Source of the DNA: Desulfobulbus rhabdoformis
GTDB lineage: Bacteria > Desulfobacterota > Desulfobulbia > Desulfobulbales > Desulfobulbaceae
DNA length: 64,000 bases
Assembly (NCBI RefSeq): GCF_016919065.1
Contig: NZ_JAFFQA010000020.1
Coordinates: 1 to 64,000 of the forward strand
Reading direction: 5' to 3'
Shown: positions 9,077 to 18,620 of the stretch, piece after piece
How positions within the stretch are numbered: position 1 is the first letter of the stretch
How the letters are laid out: each line of letters opens with the position of its first letter
Translations under genes and position numbers: made by a program
The notes under the pieces: model-generated
Told to the model about the DNA's origin: nothing
Databases searched by the model: none
The model's input: only the letters and a program-made list of their open reading frames with translations

Positions 9077-9115
9077 AAAAAATCCGATATACACCATGTG
9101 CATATCGGATTTTTT
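9077..9115 (-). terminator. Terminator of the nuo operon
   Basis: A perfect 14-bp inverted repeat: AAAAAATCCGATAT (9077-9090) and ATATCGGATTTTTT (9102-9115), with three further pairs (CAC/GTG) in the loop. On the minus strand the stem runs into a T-rich stretch about 75 nt beyond the nuoN stop. Because both flanks are A/T runs, it can work in both directions. Confidence 0.8.
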
Positions 9116-9130
9116 AATACAAAAACCTCG

Positions 9131-9168
9131 TGAGATAGAGACTGCTGTATGCATCTATCTCATTTTTT
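9131..9168 (+). terminator. Second hairpin with T-run in the nuoN 3' intergenic region
   Basis: TGAGATAGA (9131-9139) pairs with TCTATCTCA (9154-9162), followed by six T's on the plus strand. It would stop plus-strand transcription running into the 3' end of nuoN. Just beyond it (9169-9184), ACCTTAATCCGTGAGCA matches the left edge of the palindromic repeat at 62742. The rest of 8882-9189 shows nothing else. Confidence 0.45.
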
Positions 9169-9189
9169 ACCTTAATCCGTGAGCAGGTT

Positions 9190-10632
9190 TTACATTCCGC
9201 TTAAAGCAGACAGGGTCCACTGCAACAGTGAGCCCGGAAAAAATCCCAGGCCAAGAACACCAAGAGCGCAGAGGTAGAGGGCGGCCTTCATTCCCGGTAC
9301 CAGAACAACAGGAGTACTCTCCTGTGGATCATCCATGTACATATAACGGACAACGCGAAGATAAAAGTACGCGGAGATGGCAGAAAAAATAACTGCAGCC
9401 ACAACAGTCAAGCTATAACCAGCCATAAAGGCAGATTTTAACAGATAAAATTTTCCGATAAACCCACCCGTCGGCGGGATGCCAGTCAGACTGAAAAGAA
9501 AGATTAACATCAGGGCAGCGGCAAGCGGACTGCGTGTAGCAAGGCCCTTACAGTCTTCAAGCGACTCACAGCGCCGCCCAGGTTGTGCCAGGGCCATAAG
9601 AATAGCAAAGGCACCAAGATTCATAAACAGGTAGACAACCAGGTAGGTCATGGTTGCAGCCATCCCCTCAGCTGTACCGGCAAGAAGCCCAAGCAGAGCA
9701 TAGCCTGCGTGAGCTACCGAAGAATAGGCCAACATGCGCTTCAAGCTTGTTTGACTCAAAGCGGTGATATTACCTATACCCATGGTCAAAATGGCCATAA
9801 AGGCAAGAACAGGTGCCCAGTGCGGTTGGAGATCGGCAAAGCCTAAAAAAACGACCCGCCCAAAGATGGCAAAACCGGCCGCCTTCGGACCAACCGACAT
9901 AAAGGCGGTCACCAGGGTTGGGGCTCCTTCATACACATCAGGTGTCCACAGATGAAAGGGTGCAGCGGCAACTTTAAAAGAAAAGCCCGCAATAATGAGC
10001 CCTAGTGCAGCCAAGAAAACCGGGCTGGCCACCAGATCGCCAGAGGAGAGCAGCTCCGAGATAGCTGCAATGTTGGTGGTGCCTGAGAGGCCGTAAAAGA
10101 GAGAGAGACCAAAGAGGAGCAGGGCTGAGGCAAAGCCACCCATGAGGAAATATTTGATAGCGGCCTCACTGGTACGACCGTCTTTTTTATGTAGTCCTAC
10201 CAGGGCATAGATGGGGAGAGCCATCAGTTCCAACCCCAGGTAGAGCACCATAAGATCACCAGCTGAGGCCATGAGCAGCATGCCAACCAACGAAAGAACC
10301 AGAAGCGAGTAGTACTCCCCCTGCCTGAGGTTGATGATGCGGAGAAAATGCTCACTCATCAGGGTGGTAATTATCACTGCCCCAAGACAGATTATTTTAA
10401 AGATAGTTGCGTAGCCGTCAATAACGAACATGCCACCAAAACCTTCCCCAGGCTGTGCTCCAAGGACCATGCCCAGAGCTGCCAGGGCTCCGACCACGGT
10501 CATCCAGGGCAGCAGTTGCCTCTGCCTGGGTAAAAAAAGGTCAAACCCGATCAGCATGACCGCGACACCAACCAAAAACAACTCCGGAAGTATGGGTGCC
10601 ATTGCGGTCCATTGTATAGCCGCTGTTGTCAT
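9190..10632 (-). CDS. nuoN: NADH-quinone oxidoreductase subunit N
   Basis: A 480-aa antiporter-like proton-pumping subunit of respiratory complex I, with about 14 predicted membrane helices. Diagnostic segments are LMVLYLGLELMALPIYAL, YFLMGGFASALLLFG, FSFKVAAAPFHLWTPDVYEGAPT (the conserved Lys/His helix region) and LKRMLAYSSVAHAGYALLG. It is the last gene of the leftward operon, 49 bp after nuoM, and is followed by a strong terminator at 9077-9115. Length is standard for NuoN. Confidence 0.95.
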   Translation of the reverse strand: MTTAAIQWTAMAPILPELFLVGVAVMLIGFDLFLPRQRQLLPWMTVVGALAALGMVLGAQPGEGFGGMFVIDGYATIFKIICLGAVIITTLMSEHFLRIINLRQGEYYSLLVLSLVGMLLMASAGDLMVLYLGLELMALPIYALVGLHKKDGRTSEAAIKYFLMGGFASALLLFGLSLFYGLSGTTNIAAISELLSSGDLVASPVFLAALGLIIAGFSFKVAAAPFHLWTPDVYEGAPTLVTAFMSVGPKAAGFAIFGRVVFLGFADLQPHWAPVLAFMAILTMGIGNITALSQTSLKRMLAYSSVAHAGYALLGLLAGTAEGMAATMTYLVVYLFMNLGAFAILMALAQPGRRCESLEDCKGLATRSPLAAALMLIFLFSLTGIPPTGGFIGKFYLLKSAFMAGYSLTVVAAVIFSAISAYFYLRVVRYMYMDDPQESTPVVLVPGMKAALYLCALGVLGLGFFPGSLLQWTLSALSGM

Positions 10633-10681
10633 TCTATTGCTCCTTATTCACAGTGTGCAGAATTCAATTGATGTGTATCGC

Positions 10682-12196
10682 TTACGGGATAAGCGATCCA
10701 GCGGTGGAGAGGACTGGGCCAGCCAGAGTGGCTCCTCCCTGAACCTGCTCAATCAGATGAGACACCGAGGTGTGCATAAAGCTTAAAAGCGCATTGGGAT
10801 AGAGACCAATCCAGAAAATCAATATAACCATGGGAACCAACGTACAGATCTCACGTAGGTTAAGCTGCGTCAACCCCTGCATGGACTCTTTCACCTCATT
10901 GAAAAAAATACGCTGATAGAGCCAAAGCATATACCAGGCACCAAGTATCAAGCCGGAGGCGGAAATAACCGTTACCCAGGGTTCCCGTTCAAAACCACCA
11001 AGGAGAATGAGAAATTCACCTATGAATCCATTGGTCCCGGGCAGCCCAACTGCGGCCAAAGTAAAAAGGAGAAAAAATCCAGCAAAGACCGGCATGGTGG
11101 AAGCCAGTCCACTGTAATCAGCAATTTGTCGGGTATGGGTCCGCTCGTAGATCATGCCGATTGCCAGGAAGAGCGCACCGGTGACCACACCATGATTAAT
11201 CATCTGAAGGATAGCGCCTTCAAGACCACGCTGATTGAGAGCAAAGAGGCCCAGGGTAACAAAGCCCATATGACTGACAGAGGAGTAGGCAATGAGTCGT
11301 TTGAGATCTTTCTGCGCAAGGCAAATGATAGCCCCATACACGATGGCGATGACTGAGATAACCAGCATGGGCATCATCATTTTTTGGGTGGCCTGGGGCA
11401 AAATGGGCAAAGAGAAACGCAGAAAACCATAGGCCCCCATCTTGATCAGTACACCGGCAAGGATGACTGAACCTGCAGCCGGGGCCTCAGTATGGGCATC
11501 CGGAAGCCAGGTATGCACAGGCCACATGGGCACTTTAACGGCAAATGCAGCAAAAAAGGCCCAGAAAAGTATCAGCTGCAGTTTCAGTGAATACTGTTGT
11601 CCGGCAAGCTGGATCAAATCGAAGGTATGGCCCCCGTTTTGGTAGAGGAGGATAATACCGACCAGCATGAGAAGGCTGCCCACCAGGGTATAGAGAAAGA
11701 ATTTGATCGTTGCGTAGATCCGGTTGGGGCCACCCCAGATACCGATGATAAGAAACATCGGTATGAGCATGGCTTCCCAGAAGATATAGAACAAAAAGAG
11801 ATCCGTGGCACAGAAGACCCCCATCATGGCGCCTTCCAGGAGGAGCATGGCAATAAAGAATTCCTGGACCTTGGTTATTATCGATTCCCAGGAGACCAGA
11901 ATCGATAAAACGATAATAACCCCGGTTAACAGCAAAAAGAGGACAGATATACCGTCGATTCCTAAGGTATAGTTAATATGTAACGAAGCGATCCAGGGAT
12001 GATTTTCGACGAACTGCATGCTGGCGGTACTCTTGTCAAACATAAGCGCCACAGGAAGAGTGAGGCAAAGTTCTATCAAGCTAATCAACAGCGCCATCGT
12101 CCGAATGGTTGCAGTTTGTTGCCGTGGAATAACCAGTAACGACAGACCGCCAAGGATCGGAAAAAAGATCAGAGTGCTGAGTAAAGGTATGGACAT
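10682..12196 (-). CDS. nuoM: NADH-quinone oxidoreductase subunit M
   Basis: A 504-aa antiporter-like subunit of complex I in the cytoplasmic membrane. It contains the family's FYIFWEAMLIPMFLIIG helix with the conserved Glu, the FAVKVPMWPVHTWLPDAHTE-type motif (Lys and His of the proton channel), and DLKRLIAYSSVSHMGFVTLG. Length is normal. It lies 55 bp after nuoL and 49 bp before nuoN. Confidence 0.95.
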   Translation of the reverse strand: MSIPLLSTLIFFPILGGLSLLVIPRQQTATIRTMALLISLIELCLTLPVALMFDKSTASMQFVENHPWIASLHINYTLGIDGISVLFLLLTGVIIVLSILVSWESIITKVQEFFIAMLLLEGAMMGVFCATDLFLFYIFWEAMLIPMFLIIGIWGGPNRIYATIKFFLYTLVGSLLMLVGIILLYQNGGHTFDLIQLAGQQYSLKLQLILFWAFFAAFAVKVPMWPVHTWLPDAHTEAPAAGSVILAGVLIKMGAYGFLRFSLPILPQATQKMMMPMLVISVIAIVYGAIICLAQKDLKRLIAYSSVSHMGFVTLGLFALNQRGLEGAILQMINHGVVTGALFLAIGMIYERTHTRQIADYSGLASTMPVFAGFFLLFTLAAVGLPGTNGFIGEFLILLGGFEREPWVTVISASGLILGAWYMLWLYQRIFFNEVKESMQGLTQLNLREICTLVPMVILIFWIGLYPNALLSFMHTSVSHLIEQVQGGATLAGPVLSTAGSLIP

Positions 12197-12251
12197 CGTT
12201 TACACTTCCACATTGTTGAGTTGTTTGGTTCGGGTTCTCATGGTGAGTCCG

Positions 12252-14174
12252 TTATTTGCCAACCAGCAAAATGACAAGTACCACTAAAGCACCGCCTCCC
12301 ATCCAGGCAAGGTAATGAGAAACCTGACCATCCTGAATTTTACGCAGTTGCTGTGAACCTTTACCGATTGCACGGGGGATCCCGTTGACCGCTCCTTCGA
12401 TAATGGAGGTATCGATCACTTTCAGGATGACCGCACGGCTGAAAGCAAGCGTTGGTTCAACAATGGTTTTGATGTAGAACTCGTCCACATAGTATTTATT
12501 GAGGAGCAGCTGATAGATACCGGAAAAACGGGTAGCGATTGCACCAGGGATCTGAGGCTGCAACCGGTACATAAAAAAGGCAAGGCCAATACCAAGGATA
12601 CCCGCCATAATGGAAGTGGCCATCAAAATGGCCTCGGTGGTATGGGTCACATGCACATGGGGATGGCCTAACACCGGCTCGAGAAAGTGAGCCCAGTGAT
12701 TTTCACCGCCAAGGATGGCAGGAACACCGAACCAACCCGAGGCGACCGCACCAACTGCCAGAAGAATGAGCGGAATAGTAACCACGGCCGGTGATTCGTG
12801 CAGATGTTCGCGCTGATGTTCTGTGCCACGGAACTCGCCGTGAAAGATGAGAAAAAACAGGCGGAAGGAATAGAAGGCGGTCATGAAAGCGACCAGTGTG
12901 CCGATAAACCAGGCAAACTTACCCGAGGCAAGCTCTGAATTAAAGGCCATCAGCAGGATCTCATCCTTACTGAAAAAGCCAGCAAGCCCCGGAATGCCCG
13001 AGATAGACAGCGAAGCCAGAAGAAAAGTCCAGTAAGTGATGGGCATTTTCGATTTCAAGCCACCCATTGAGCTCACATCCTGCTCATGGTGCATCCCTAA
13101 AATAACCGAGCCACAGCCCAAGAAGAGAAGCGCCTTGAAGTACGCATGGGTAAAAAGGTGAAAGACACCCGCTGAATAGGCGCCGACACCACAGCCAATA
13201 AACATGTAGGCCAGCTGGCTGACGGTTGAATAGGCGACGACCCGTTTGATATCCGTCTGCACCAGGGCAATGGTGGCTGCAAACAGGGTGGTGATGGCTG
13301 CGAGAATAGTGATCAGGTTCAAAACCGCATGCGAAAGCTCAAAGATCGGATGACAGCGTGCGATCAAAAACACACCCGCAGTAACCATGGTTGCAGCATG
13401 AATGAGTGCCGAAACCGGTGTAGGCCCTTCCATCGCGTCCGGCAACCAGACATGCAAGGGAATTTGAGCCGATTTACCAATAGCACCACAAAAGAGCAGG
13501 AACGCAATCATGGTGGGCATGGCAATCTGCAGGCCTAAGAGGGAAACGGATTGTCCCTCTAACAGGGAGACCTGAGAAAAGACCTCAGCATAATGGAGGC
13601 TGCCAAACTGGGTGAAGACAAGAAAAAGCCCGAGAATGAAACCAAAATCACCAAAACGGTTGACGATGAAGGCTTTTTTGCCCGCATCGGAGGCTGATTT
13701 TTTGTTGTAGTAAAATCCGATCAGCAGGTAGGAGGAAAGCCCAACAGCCTCCCAGCCAAAAAAGAGCTGCAGAAAGTTATTCCCAAGCACCAGCATGAGC
13801 ATGGAGAAGGTAAAGAGGCTGAGGTAGGCAAAAAAACGGTAATAGCCATCTTCTCCCTTCATATAGCCAACAGAGTAGATATGCACCAGTGAGCTAATAC
13901 TGGTAACAACAATGAGCATCACTGAAGTCAGTTGGTCAACCAGAAAACCAAAGGATACAGAGAGGCTCCCTGAGCTGATCCAGGTGTAGATGTCCTGGTT
14001 GATTATCTCGCCGTGTTGTACGCGATTGAAGGCAATAAGTGCGCAAATAAAGGACAAAACCACAGTGATGATCGGCAGCCAGTGCGCCCTGGTCCCCATA
14101 CGTTTACCCAGAAGCAAGGTCAGGACGAAGGACAACAGCGGCAGAAGCGGTATGGCAAGCAATGAGACCGGCAT
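12252..14174 (-). CDS. nuoL: NADH-quinone oxidoreductase subunit L
   Basis: A 640-aa distal proton-pumping subunit of complex I. Its features include the FFGWEAVGLSSYLLIGFYY helix, GKSAQIPLHVWLPDAMEGPT with the channel Lys/His, and ALIHAATMVTAGVFLIARC. The C-terminal part keeps the long lateral-helix region of NuoL (PGAIATRFSGIYQLLLNKYY and the trailing helices) that clamps M and N. Length is standard. It begins 3 bp after the nuoK stop. The presence of the full L-M-N pump set argues that this E/F/G-less complex still pumps ions. Confidence 0.95.
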   Translation of the reverse strand: MPVSLLAIPLLPLLSFVLTLLLGKRMGTRAHWLPIITVVLSFICALIAFNRVQHGEIINQDIYTWISSGSLSVSFGFLVDQLTSVMLIVVTSISSLVHIYSVGYMKGEDGYYRFFAYLSLFTFSMLMLVLGNNFLQLFFGWEAVGLSSYLLIGFYYNKKSASDAGKKAFIVNRFGDFGFILGLFLVFTQFGSLHYAEVFSQVSLLEGQSVSLLGLQIAMPTMIAFLLFCGAIGKSAQIPLHVWLPDAMEGPTPVSALIHAATMVTAGVFLIARCHPIFELSHAVLNLITILAAITTLFAATIALVQTDIKRVVAYSTVSQLAYMFIGCGVGAYSAGVFHLFTHAYFKALLFLGCGSVILGMHHEQDVSSMGGLKSKMPITYWTFLLASLSISGIPGLAGFFSKDEILLMAFNSELASGKFAWFIGTLVAFMTAFYSFRLFFLIFHGEFRGTEHQREHLHESPAVVTIPLILLAVGAVASGWFGVPAILGGENHWAHFLEPVLGHPHVHVTHTTEAILMATSIMAGILGIGLAFFMYRLQPQIPGAIATRFSGIYQLLLNKYYVDEFYIKTIVEPTLAFSRAVILKVIDTSIIEGAVNGIPRAIGKGSQQLRKIQDGQVSHYLAWMGGGALVVLVILLVGK

Positions 14175-14177
14175 AGT

Positions 14178-14480
14178 TTATCCTTTAAGTTGGTTCAGAG
14201 AATCGACGTGGACCGACCGGCGAGAGCGATAGAGGCTAATGGCAATACCCAGCCCAATGGCGGCCTCGGCGGCGGCAACGGTGATGATAAAAAAGGTAAA
14301 GGCCTGTCCACGGACGGAGTCCATATAATAACTCAGGGCCACCAGATTCAGATTGACTCCATTGAGCATCAGCTCAAGTGAGAGAAACATGATGATCACG
14401 TTGCGCCGGGTCAGAAAACCACAAACCCCTATCGAAAAGAGAAGCACAGCCAGAGCCATGTACCAGGATAAGGGGATCAT
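14178..14480 (-). CDS. nuoK: NADH-quinone oxidoreductase subunit K
   Basis: A 100-aa protein with three membrane helices, the MrpC-like subunit of complex I. LSLELMLNGVNLNLVALSYY holds the conserved Glu in helix 2, and the C-terminal helix reads FFIITVAAAEAAIGLGIAI. It overlaps the 3' end of nuoJ by 4 nt, so translation is likely coupled. Confidence 0.95.
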   Translation of the reverse strand: MIPLSWYMALAVLLFSIGVCGFLTRRNVIIMFLSLELMLNGVNLNLVALSYYMDSVRGQAFTFFIITVAAAEAAIGLGIAISLYRSRRSVHVDSLNQLKG

Positions 14481-15058
14481 TGAGACACCTCCTTAGATTG
14501 TGTGCACGCACAGCCAGAGCTTATGGCCTCTTTGGTGAGAGCTTCAAAACTGTTCTCTTCACGCCGGGCAAGAACCAGCCCGCCCAAAAGCGCAACAAGC
14601 AATATCAGACCGGCAATCTCAAAGGGCAACAGGTAAGTTGAGTACATTTCCTGTCCCATGACAACCGTATGTGTCATCTCGCGCACCGCTTCTACACTCC
14701 ACTGGCCTTTACTTCCGGGAGTGAACGAGGGTAAAACCGCAAGAAGTGCCAGCGCCAGTCCTGTGGCGATTCCTCGTCCCAGCCAGGGACTGGGGATAAA
14801 GGCATCAATGTGCAATTCCTCGCGCAGATTGACCAGGAAAAGCACAAAAAGATACAGTACAAGCACCGCACCGGCATAGACAATGATCTGGACTGCGGCC
14901 AGAAACTCGGCGTTGAGGGTCAGGTAGAGCCCAGCCATATGGAAGAAAAGCACCAAAACCATGAGCACGCAGTGGACCGGGTTGCGCAAACTTATGGCAA
15001 GCACACCACTGGCCACGATCATGAGGGCGCAATATATGAAAAACAATTGAAGAAACAT
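14477..15058 (-). CDS. nuoJ: NADH-quinone oxidoreductase subunit J
   Basis: A 193-aa complex I membrane subunit with five predicted helices. The conserved helix AAVQIIVYAGAVLVLYLFVLF, including the pi-bulge region, is present. The C-terminus adds a short soluble tail containing CAC (SGCACTQSKEV), which I do not recall as a usual NuoJ feature. It overlaps nuoK by 4 nt and lies 15 bp after nuoI. Confidence 0.95.
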   Translation of the reverse strand: MFLQLFFIYCALMIVASGVLAISLRNPVHCVLMVLVLFFHMAGLYLTLNAEFLAAVQIIVYAGAVLVLYLFVLFLVNLREELHIDAFIPSPWLGRGIATGLALALLAVLPSFTPGSKGQWSVEAVREMTHTVVMGQEMYSTYLLPFEIAGLILLVALLGGLVLARREENSFEALTKEAISSGCACTQSKEVSQ

Positions 15059-15073
15059 CGATTTCCTCTCCGC

Positions 15074-15712
15074 TCAGTCTTGTTGGGCAGCCTGTTGCTG
15101 CTGCCATTTGCGTCCTACAACCTGCTCTTCACCACGCCATTCGGCGGATACCGAAAGCCGTTTGGGTGCAGGCAGATCAGCCTCAGCCAGACCACGTGGC
15201 CGCCAGAAGGGATTGACATAGTTTTCCATATCCGCCCCCTTCTCTTCCACAAAGCGATCCCAGTTGGCCAACAACTGCTCCCGGGTAAAGTAGAGCGAAG
15301 GTCGGTCGTAGGAACCGTATTCATAGACCTCGGTCAAGACGATGGCATTGACCGGGCAGACCTCTTCGCAGTAGCCGCAATAGACACAGCGAAGCGACTC
15401 AATCCTGTAGCAGTCGATCTTTCGCTTTGCTCCGGGTTCTTTGCCTTTGTGTGAGCGAATGCGGATGCACCGCGAGGGACAAGCCATGGCGCAACGCATG
15501 CAGCCAATGCACTTACTGTCCCCGGTTTCAGGGTCGCGAACCAGAGCATGTTGTCCCCGAAAACCAGGACGAATGACCGGCTTCACATCAGGGTACTGAC
15601 GGGTAATGGGTTTGGAGAAGAGCCGCTTCAAGGTCAGCGCCATGCCTTGCAGGATCTCGACCTGAAAGATGGTACCTAGTAAGCCGCGTTTGGGTTTGTA
15701 TTGAACGTACAT
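15074..15712 (-). CDS. nuoI: NADH-quinone oxidoreductase subunit I (2x[4Fe-4S])
   Basis: A 212-aa ferredoxin-like subunit of the complex I peripheral arm, carrying clusters N6a and N6b. The two motifs are C68-IG-C71-MR-C74-AMA-C78-P and C109-VY-C112-GY-C115-EEV-C119-P. The C-terminus ends in a Gln-rich stretch (KWQQQQAAQQD), an extension beyond the core fold. It feeds electrons to NuoB. In this operon its upstream donor cannot be NuoG, which is not encoded here; the molybdoenzyme and four-cluster ferredoxin at the operon start are the obvious candidates (inference). Confidence 0.94.
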   Translation of the reverse strand: MYVQYKPKRGLLGTIFQVEILQGMALTLKRLFSKPITRQYPDVKPVIRPGFRGQHALVRDPETGDSKCIGCMRCAMACPSRCIRIRSHKGKEPGAKRKIDCYRIESLRCVYCGYCEEVCPVNAIVLTEVYEYGSYDRPSLYFTREQLLANWDRFVEEKGADMENYVNPFWRPRGLAEADLPAPKRLSVSAEWRGEEQVVGRKWQQQQAAQQD

Positions 15713-15735
15713 TCGAATGATCCCCCTTGCTTTCG

Positions 15736-16704
15736 TTAGGCGAGGATAGCCCGAAAGCAGGCTGTGAGGACAATATTAGCAAGCGCCAGAGGGATGAGTA
15801 ACTTCCACCCCAGATCCATCAACTGGTCATAGCGATACCGGGGTAAGGTGGCACGAATCCAGATGAAGAGGAACATGAACAGATAGACTTTGAGCACGAA
15901 CCAGAACGGCGGGAACAAAGCAACCTCAAAGGGTCCGTTCCAACCACCGAGGTAGCAGATCGTCGCGATGGAGGCCATGACCATCATGCCGATATATTCA
16001 GCCATGAAGAATATGGCGTACCGCATACCGCTGTATTCTGTGGAGTAACCACTGACCAGCTCGGTCTCTGCCTCAGGTAGATCAAAGGGCACGCGGTTGG
16101 TTTCCGCGAGCATACTGATAAAAAAGACAAAAAAACCGATGCACTGGGGCATGAGGTACATGCCAAGAAAGGAGTCACCCTGGGCTTCAACTATCTGGGT
16201 GAGGTTCAAGGAACCAGCCATGAGCATAACACCAACCAGACTCAGCCCCATGGAAATCTCGTAGCTGATCACCTGGGCCATGGAGCGCAGTCCCCCTAGA
16301 AAGGAGTACTTTGAATTGGAAGCCCAACCGGCTAAAACGACGCCGTAACTGGCAAGCGAACTCATGGCAAAGATAAAGAGCAGACCGATGTCAATATCTG
16401 CCAGGACCCACCCCTTGGCAAAAGGGAGTACCGCCAGGGAAGTCATCATGGCAACCAGGCAGATGATAGGAGCAGCGAGAAAGGTCGGCTTGTCGGCGTT
16501 TTCGGGAATGATATCTTCCTTGAAAAACGACTTTACGCCGTCGGCGATGGGTTGCAGCAGGCCATGCCAGCCAACGCGCATTGGCCCTACCCTCACCTGC
16601 ATGTGACCGATGATCTTCCGCTCAAAATAGGTTGCATAGGCAACATGGAGCATGACCACGGCAAAAAGGATCAGGATCCATACCAGCAACATAATGATAT
16701 TCAT
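15736..16704 (-). CDS. nuoH: NADH-quinone oxidoreductase subunit H
   Basis: A 322-aa membrane subunit of complex I that forms the quinone chamber with NuoB and NuoD. It shows ATYFERKIIGHMQVRVGPMRVG, GLLQPIADGVKSFFKEDIIP, and LPEAETELVSGYSTEYSGMRYA, the conserved Glu-rich loop. I place the start at ATG 16704, preceded by AAGAGGA. A further in-frame start at 16797 would add 31 residues translated from the nuoD-nuoH intergenic hairpin and is unlikely. Confidence 0.94.
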   Translation of the reverse strand: MNIIMLLVWILILFAVVMLHVAYATYFERKIIGHMQVRVGPMRVGWHGLLQPIADGVKSFFKEDIIPENADKPTFLAAPIICLVAMMTSLAVLPFAKGWVLADIDIGLLFIFAMSSLASYGVVLAGWASNSKYSFLGGLRSMAQVISYEISMGLSLVGVMLMAGSLNLTQIVEAQGDSFLGMYLMPQCIGFFVFFISMLAETNRVPFDLPEAETELVSGYSTEYSGMRYAIFFMAEYIGMMVMASIATICYLGGWNGPFEVALFPPFWFVLKVYLFMFLFIWIRATLPRYRYDQLMDLGWKLLIPLALANIVLTACFRAILA

Positions 16705-16778
16705 TGGGTTCCTCTTGTATAAAGCCGCAGAGAAAGCGTTGATGCCAACTCTGGGTAACTGTATCGATGGGTCTACCT

Positions 16779-16817
16779 GGTAATAGCTACAGCGCATTAC
16801 TCGCTGTAGCTATTACC
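16779..16817 (-). other. 16-bp perfect hairpin at the nuoD-nuoH junction
   Basis: GGTAATAGCTACAGCG (16779-16794) and its exact reverse complement (16802-16817) enclose a 7-nt loop. The nuoD stop codon (16813-16815) lies within the arm. No T-run follows on either strand, so termination is unlikely. An mRNA processing or stability role, or partial attenuation, is more plausible. The nuoD-nuoH spacer is 108 bp, the longest gap in the operon, and is where nuoE-F-G normally sit. Confidence 0.7.
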
Positions 16818-18039
16818 GATCAGACTCACCCAAAACCACGTCCAGGCTGCCGATATTGGCAATCAGGTCAGCAATCAGCTCTCCCTTGCAGATAGCTTTC
16901 AGGGCGCCGATATGGATGAAAGATGGAGAACGGATATGCATGCGGTAGGGACGATTGTTGCCATCGGAGATAAAATAAAATCCCAGCTCTCCTTTAGGGA
17001 CCTCGGTGGCCACATAAACATCGCCTGAAATATAGAGTTTTTGATCACGCACCAGCTTAATCAGGCCCCCACCAAAGGCTGCGGCATCGGCTTCGACCCG
17101 GGCCGGAGCTTTAAAGGGCATGACGAGATCCGGTGCATCCGGGCCAACAATGGGACCAGGAGGCAGCTGATCAATACACTGCTGGATAATATGCACCGAT
17201 TGGAGCATTTCTTCCATGCGACAGCGGTAGCGCGCATAGATATCCCCCTCGGTGGCCAGAGGGACCTCAAACTCGACCTTGTCGTAGGCATCATACGGCT
17301 GGTGTTTACGAATATCGTAATCCACACCAGAACCACGCAGGCAGGCGCCGGTCAGTCCTAACCCCAGAGCCTCTGCCCCGCTGAGCTTGCCGACTCCAAC
17401 TGTCCGCTTGAGCCAGATGCGATTGGTATCGATCAGGGTCTCATACTCCTCCATCTTAGCGGGGAACATGTCCAGGAAACGCTGGAGCTCATCGACAAAA
17501 TAACGGCTGACATCCTGGCGGACTCCACCGATACGTGGGTACGAGAAGGTCAGGCGAGCACCGCAGAGTTCCTCAAACAGGTCCAGCAGGATCTCACGCT
17601 CGCGAAAGCAGTAGAGGAACACGGTCATGGCCCCGATATCCAGGGCATGGGTTGCCAACCACAAAAGGTGGGAGCAGAGCCTGGACATTTCGCCAACAAT
17701 GGTGCGGATGTACTGTGCACGCTCGGGCACGGAAACGGCCAGAAGCTTTTCAACGGCAACGCAGTAACCAATGTTGTTGGACATGGCAGCGATGTAGTCG
17801 AGCCGATCGGTGAGGATCAGGGCCTGGGCGTAGGTTTTGCTTTCAGCAAGTTTCTCAAATCCACGATGGAGATAGCCGACCTGGGGATTGCACTCCATGA
17901 TGGTTTCACCATCGAGTTCCAGATCAACGCGAAGGACACCATGGGTTGCGGGATGCTGTGGCCCCATGCGTAAAGAATAGCGTTCGCTCTCCCCATCGAC
18001 CACCGGCACTTCAATGGTTTTTGAAATAGTACCACTCAT
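16813..18039 (-). CDS. nuoD: NADH-quinone oxidoreductase subunit D (49 kDa type)
   Basis: A 408-aa subunit that lines the quinone site. The N-terminal loop RMGPQHPATHG carries the conserved histidines; the [NiFe]-hydrogenase-like fold shows GYLHRGFEKLAE, DRLDYIAAMSNNIGYCVAVE and the C-terminal LGESDR. The start is ATG 18039, which overlaps the nuoC stop as TGATG and has AGGGAGA upstream; an adjacent TTG at 18042 is the alternative. Its stop lies inside the 16-bp hairpin described separately. nuoC and nuoD are separate genes, not fused as in some enterobacteria. Confidence 0.95.
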   Translation of the reverse strand: MSGTISKTIEVPVVDGESERYSLRMGPQHPATHGVLRVDLELDGETIMECNPQVGYLHRGFEKLAESKTYAQALILTDRLDYIAAMSNNIGYCVAVEKLLAVSVPERAQYIRTIVGEMSRLCSHLLWLATHALDIGAMTVFLYCFREREILLDLFEELCGARLTFSYPRIGGVRQDVSRYFVDELQRFLDMFPAKMEEYETLIDTNRIWLKRTVGVGKLSGAEALGLGLTGACLRGSGVDYDIRKHQPYDAYDKVEFEVPLATEGDIYARYRCRMEEMLQSVHIIQQCIDQLPPGPIVGPDAPDLVMPFKAPARVEADAAAFGGGLIKLVRDQKLYISGDVYVATEVPKGELGFYFISDGNNRPYRMHIRSPSFIHIGALKAICKGELIADLIANIGSLDVVLGESDR

Positions 18040-18620
18040 CAATCATTCTCCCTGGGATCATACTGTCCGTGGGCATGCCCTTCGGGATCAAAGCCGTGCT
18101 TATCCAGTTCTTTGACCTTTTCAAGCAGCTCAATCATCCCCTTCCACTCAACCTTTCCTTTGAGGGGATAACTTTTTTGCAACGGATGTCCTTCCCAGTC
18201 CTCGGGCATGAGGACGCGTCGCAAATCAGGGTGCCCTGTAAAGGATATCCCCATGAGGTCATAGGTCTCCCGTTCAAGCCAGTCAGCGCCAGGCCACAGC
18301 TCAACCACAGAGTCAATCGCCGGGTCCGTATCGCCCGCTTCAGCCCGAAGACGAATTTCATGACCAAGTACGATAGAATAGAGGTTATACACCACCTCAA
18401 ATTTAGAGAGTCCGGGATCTTTACGGCGGGAATTATCCACACCGCAAAGAGAACGGAGATGATTCATCTGCAACGAGGCATCATCACGCAGGTAGCGCAG
18501 CATCTCCTTGACGCGACTGGACCGTACAATGATCGCGCCCTGGCCCTGATTGACGTAGCCTTCAATAACTTCGTCGGGAAATTCGGCCTTGACTTGGTCG
18601 ATTATCGCCACTGGCTCCAT
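18039..18620 (-). CDS. nuoC: NADH-quinone oxidoreductase subunit C (30 kDa type)
   Basis: A 193-aa peripheral-arm subunit. It has the diagnostic segment [17 protein letters not shown] followed by [21 protein letters not shown], and a preceding [10 protein letters not shown] strand. The start codon lies within the end of nuoB (19-bp overlap) with AGGAGC upstream, and the stop overlaps nuoD, so B-C-D are tightly coupled. Length is typical for an unfused NuoC. Confidence 0.95.
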   Translation of the reverse strand: MEPVAIIDQVKAEFPDEVIEGYVNQGQGAIIVRSSRVKEMLRYLRDDASLQMNHLRSLCGVDNSRRKDPGLSKFEVVYNLYSIVLGHEIRLRAEAGDTDPAIDSVVELWPGADWLERETYDLMGISFTGHPDLRRVLMPEDWEGHPLQKSYPLKGKVEWKGMIELLEKVKELDKHGFDPEGHAHGQYDPREND

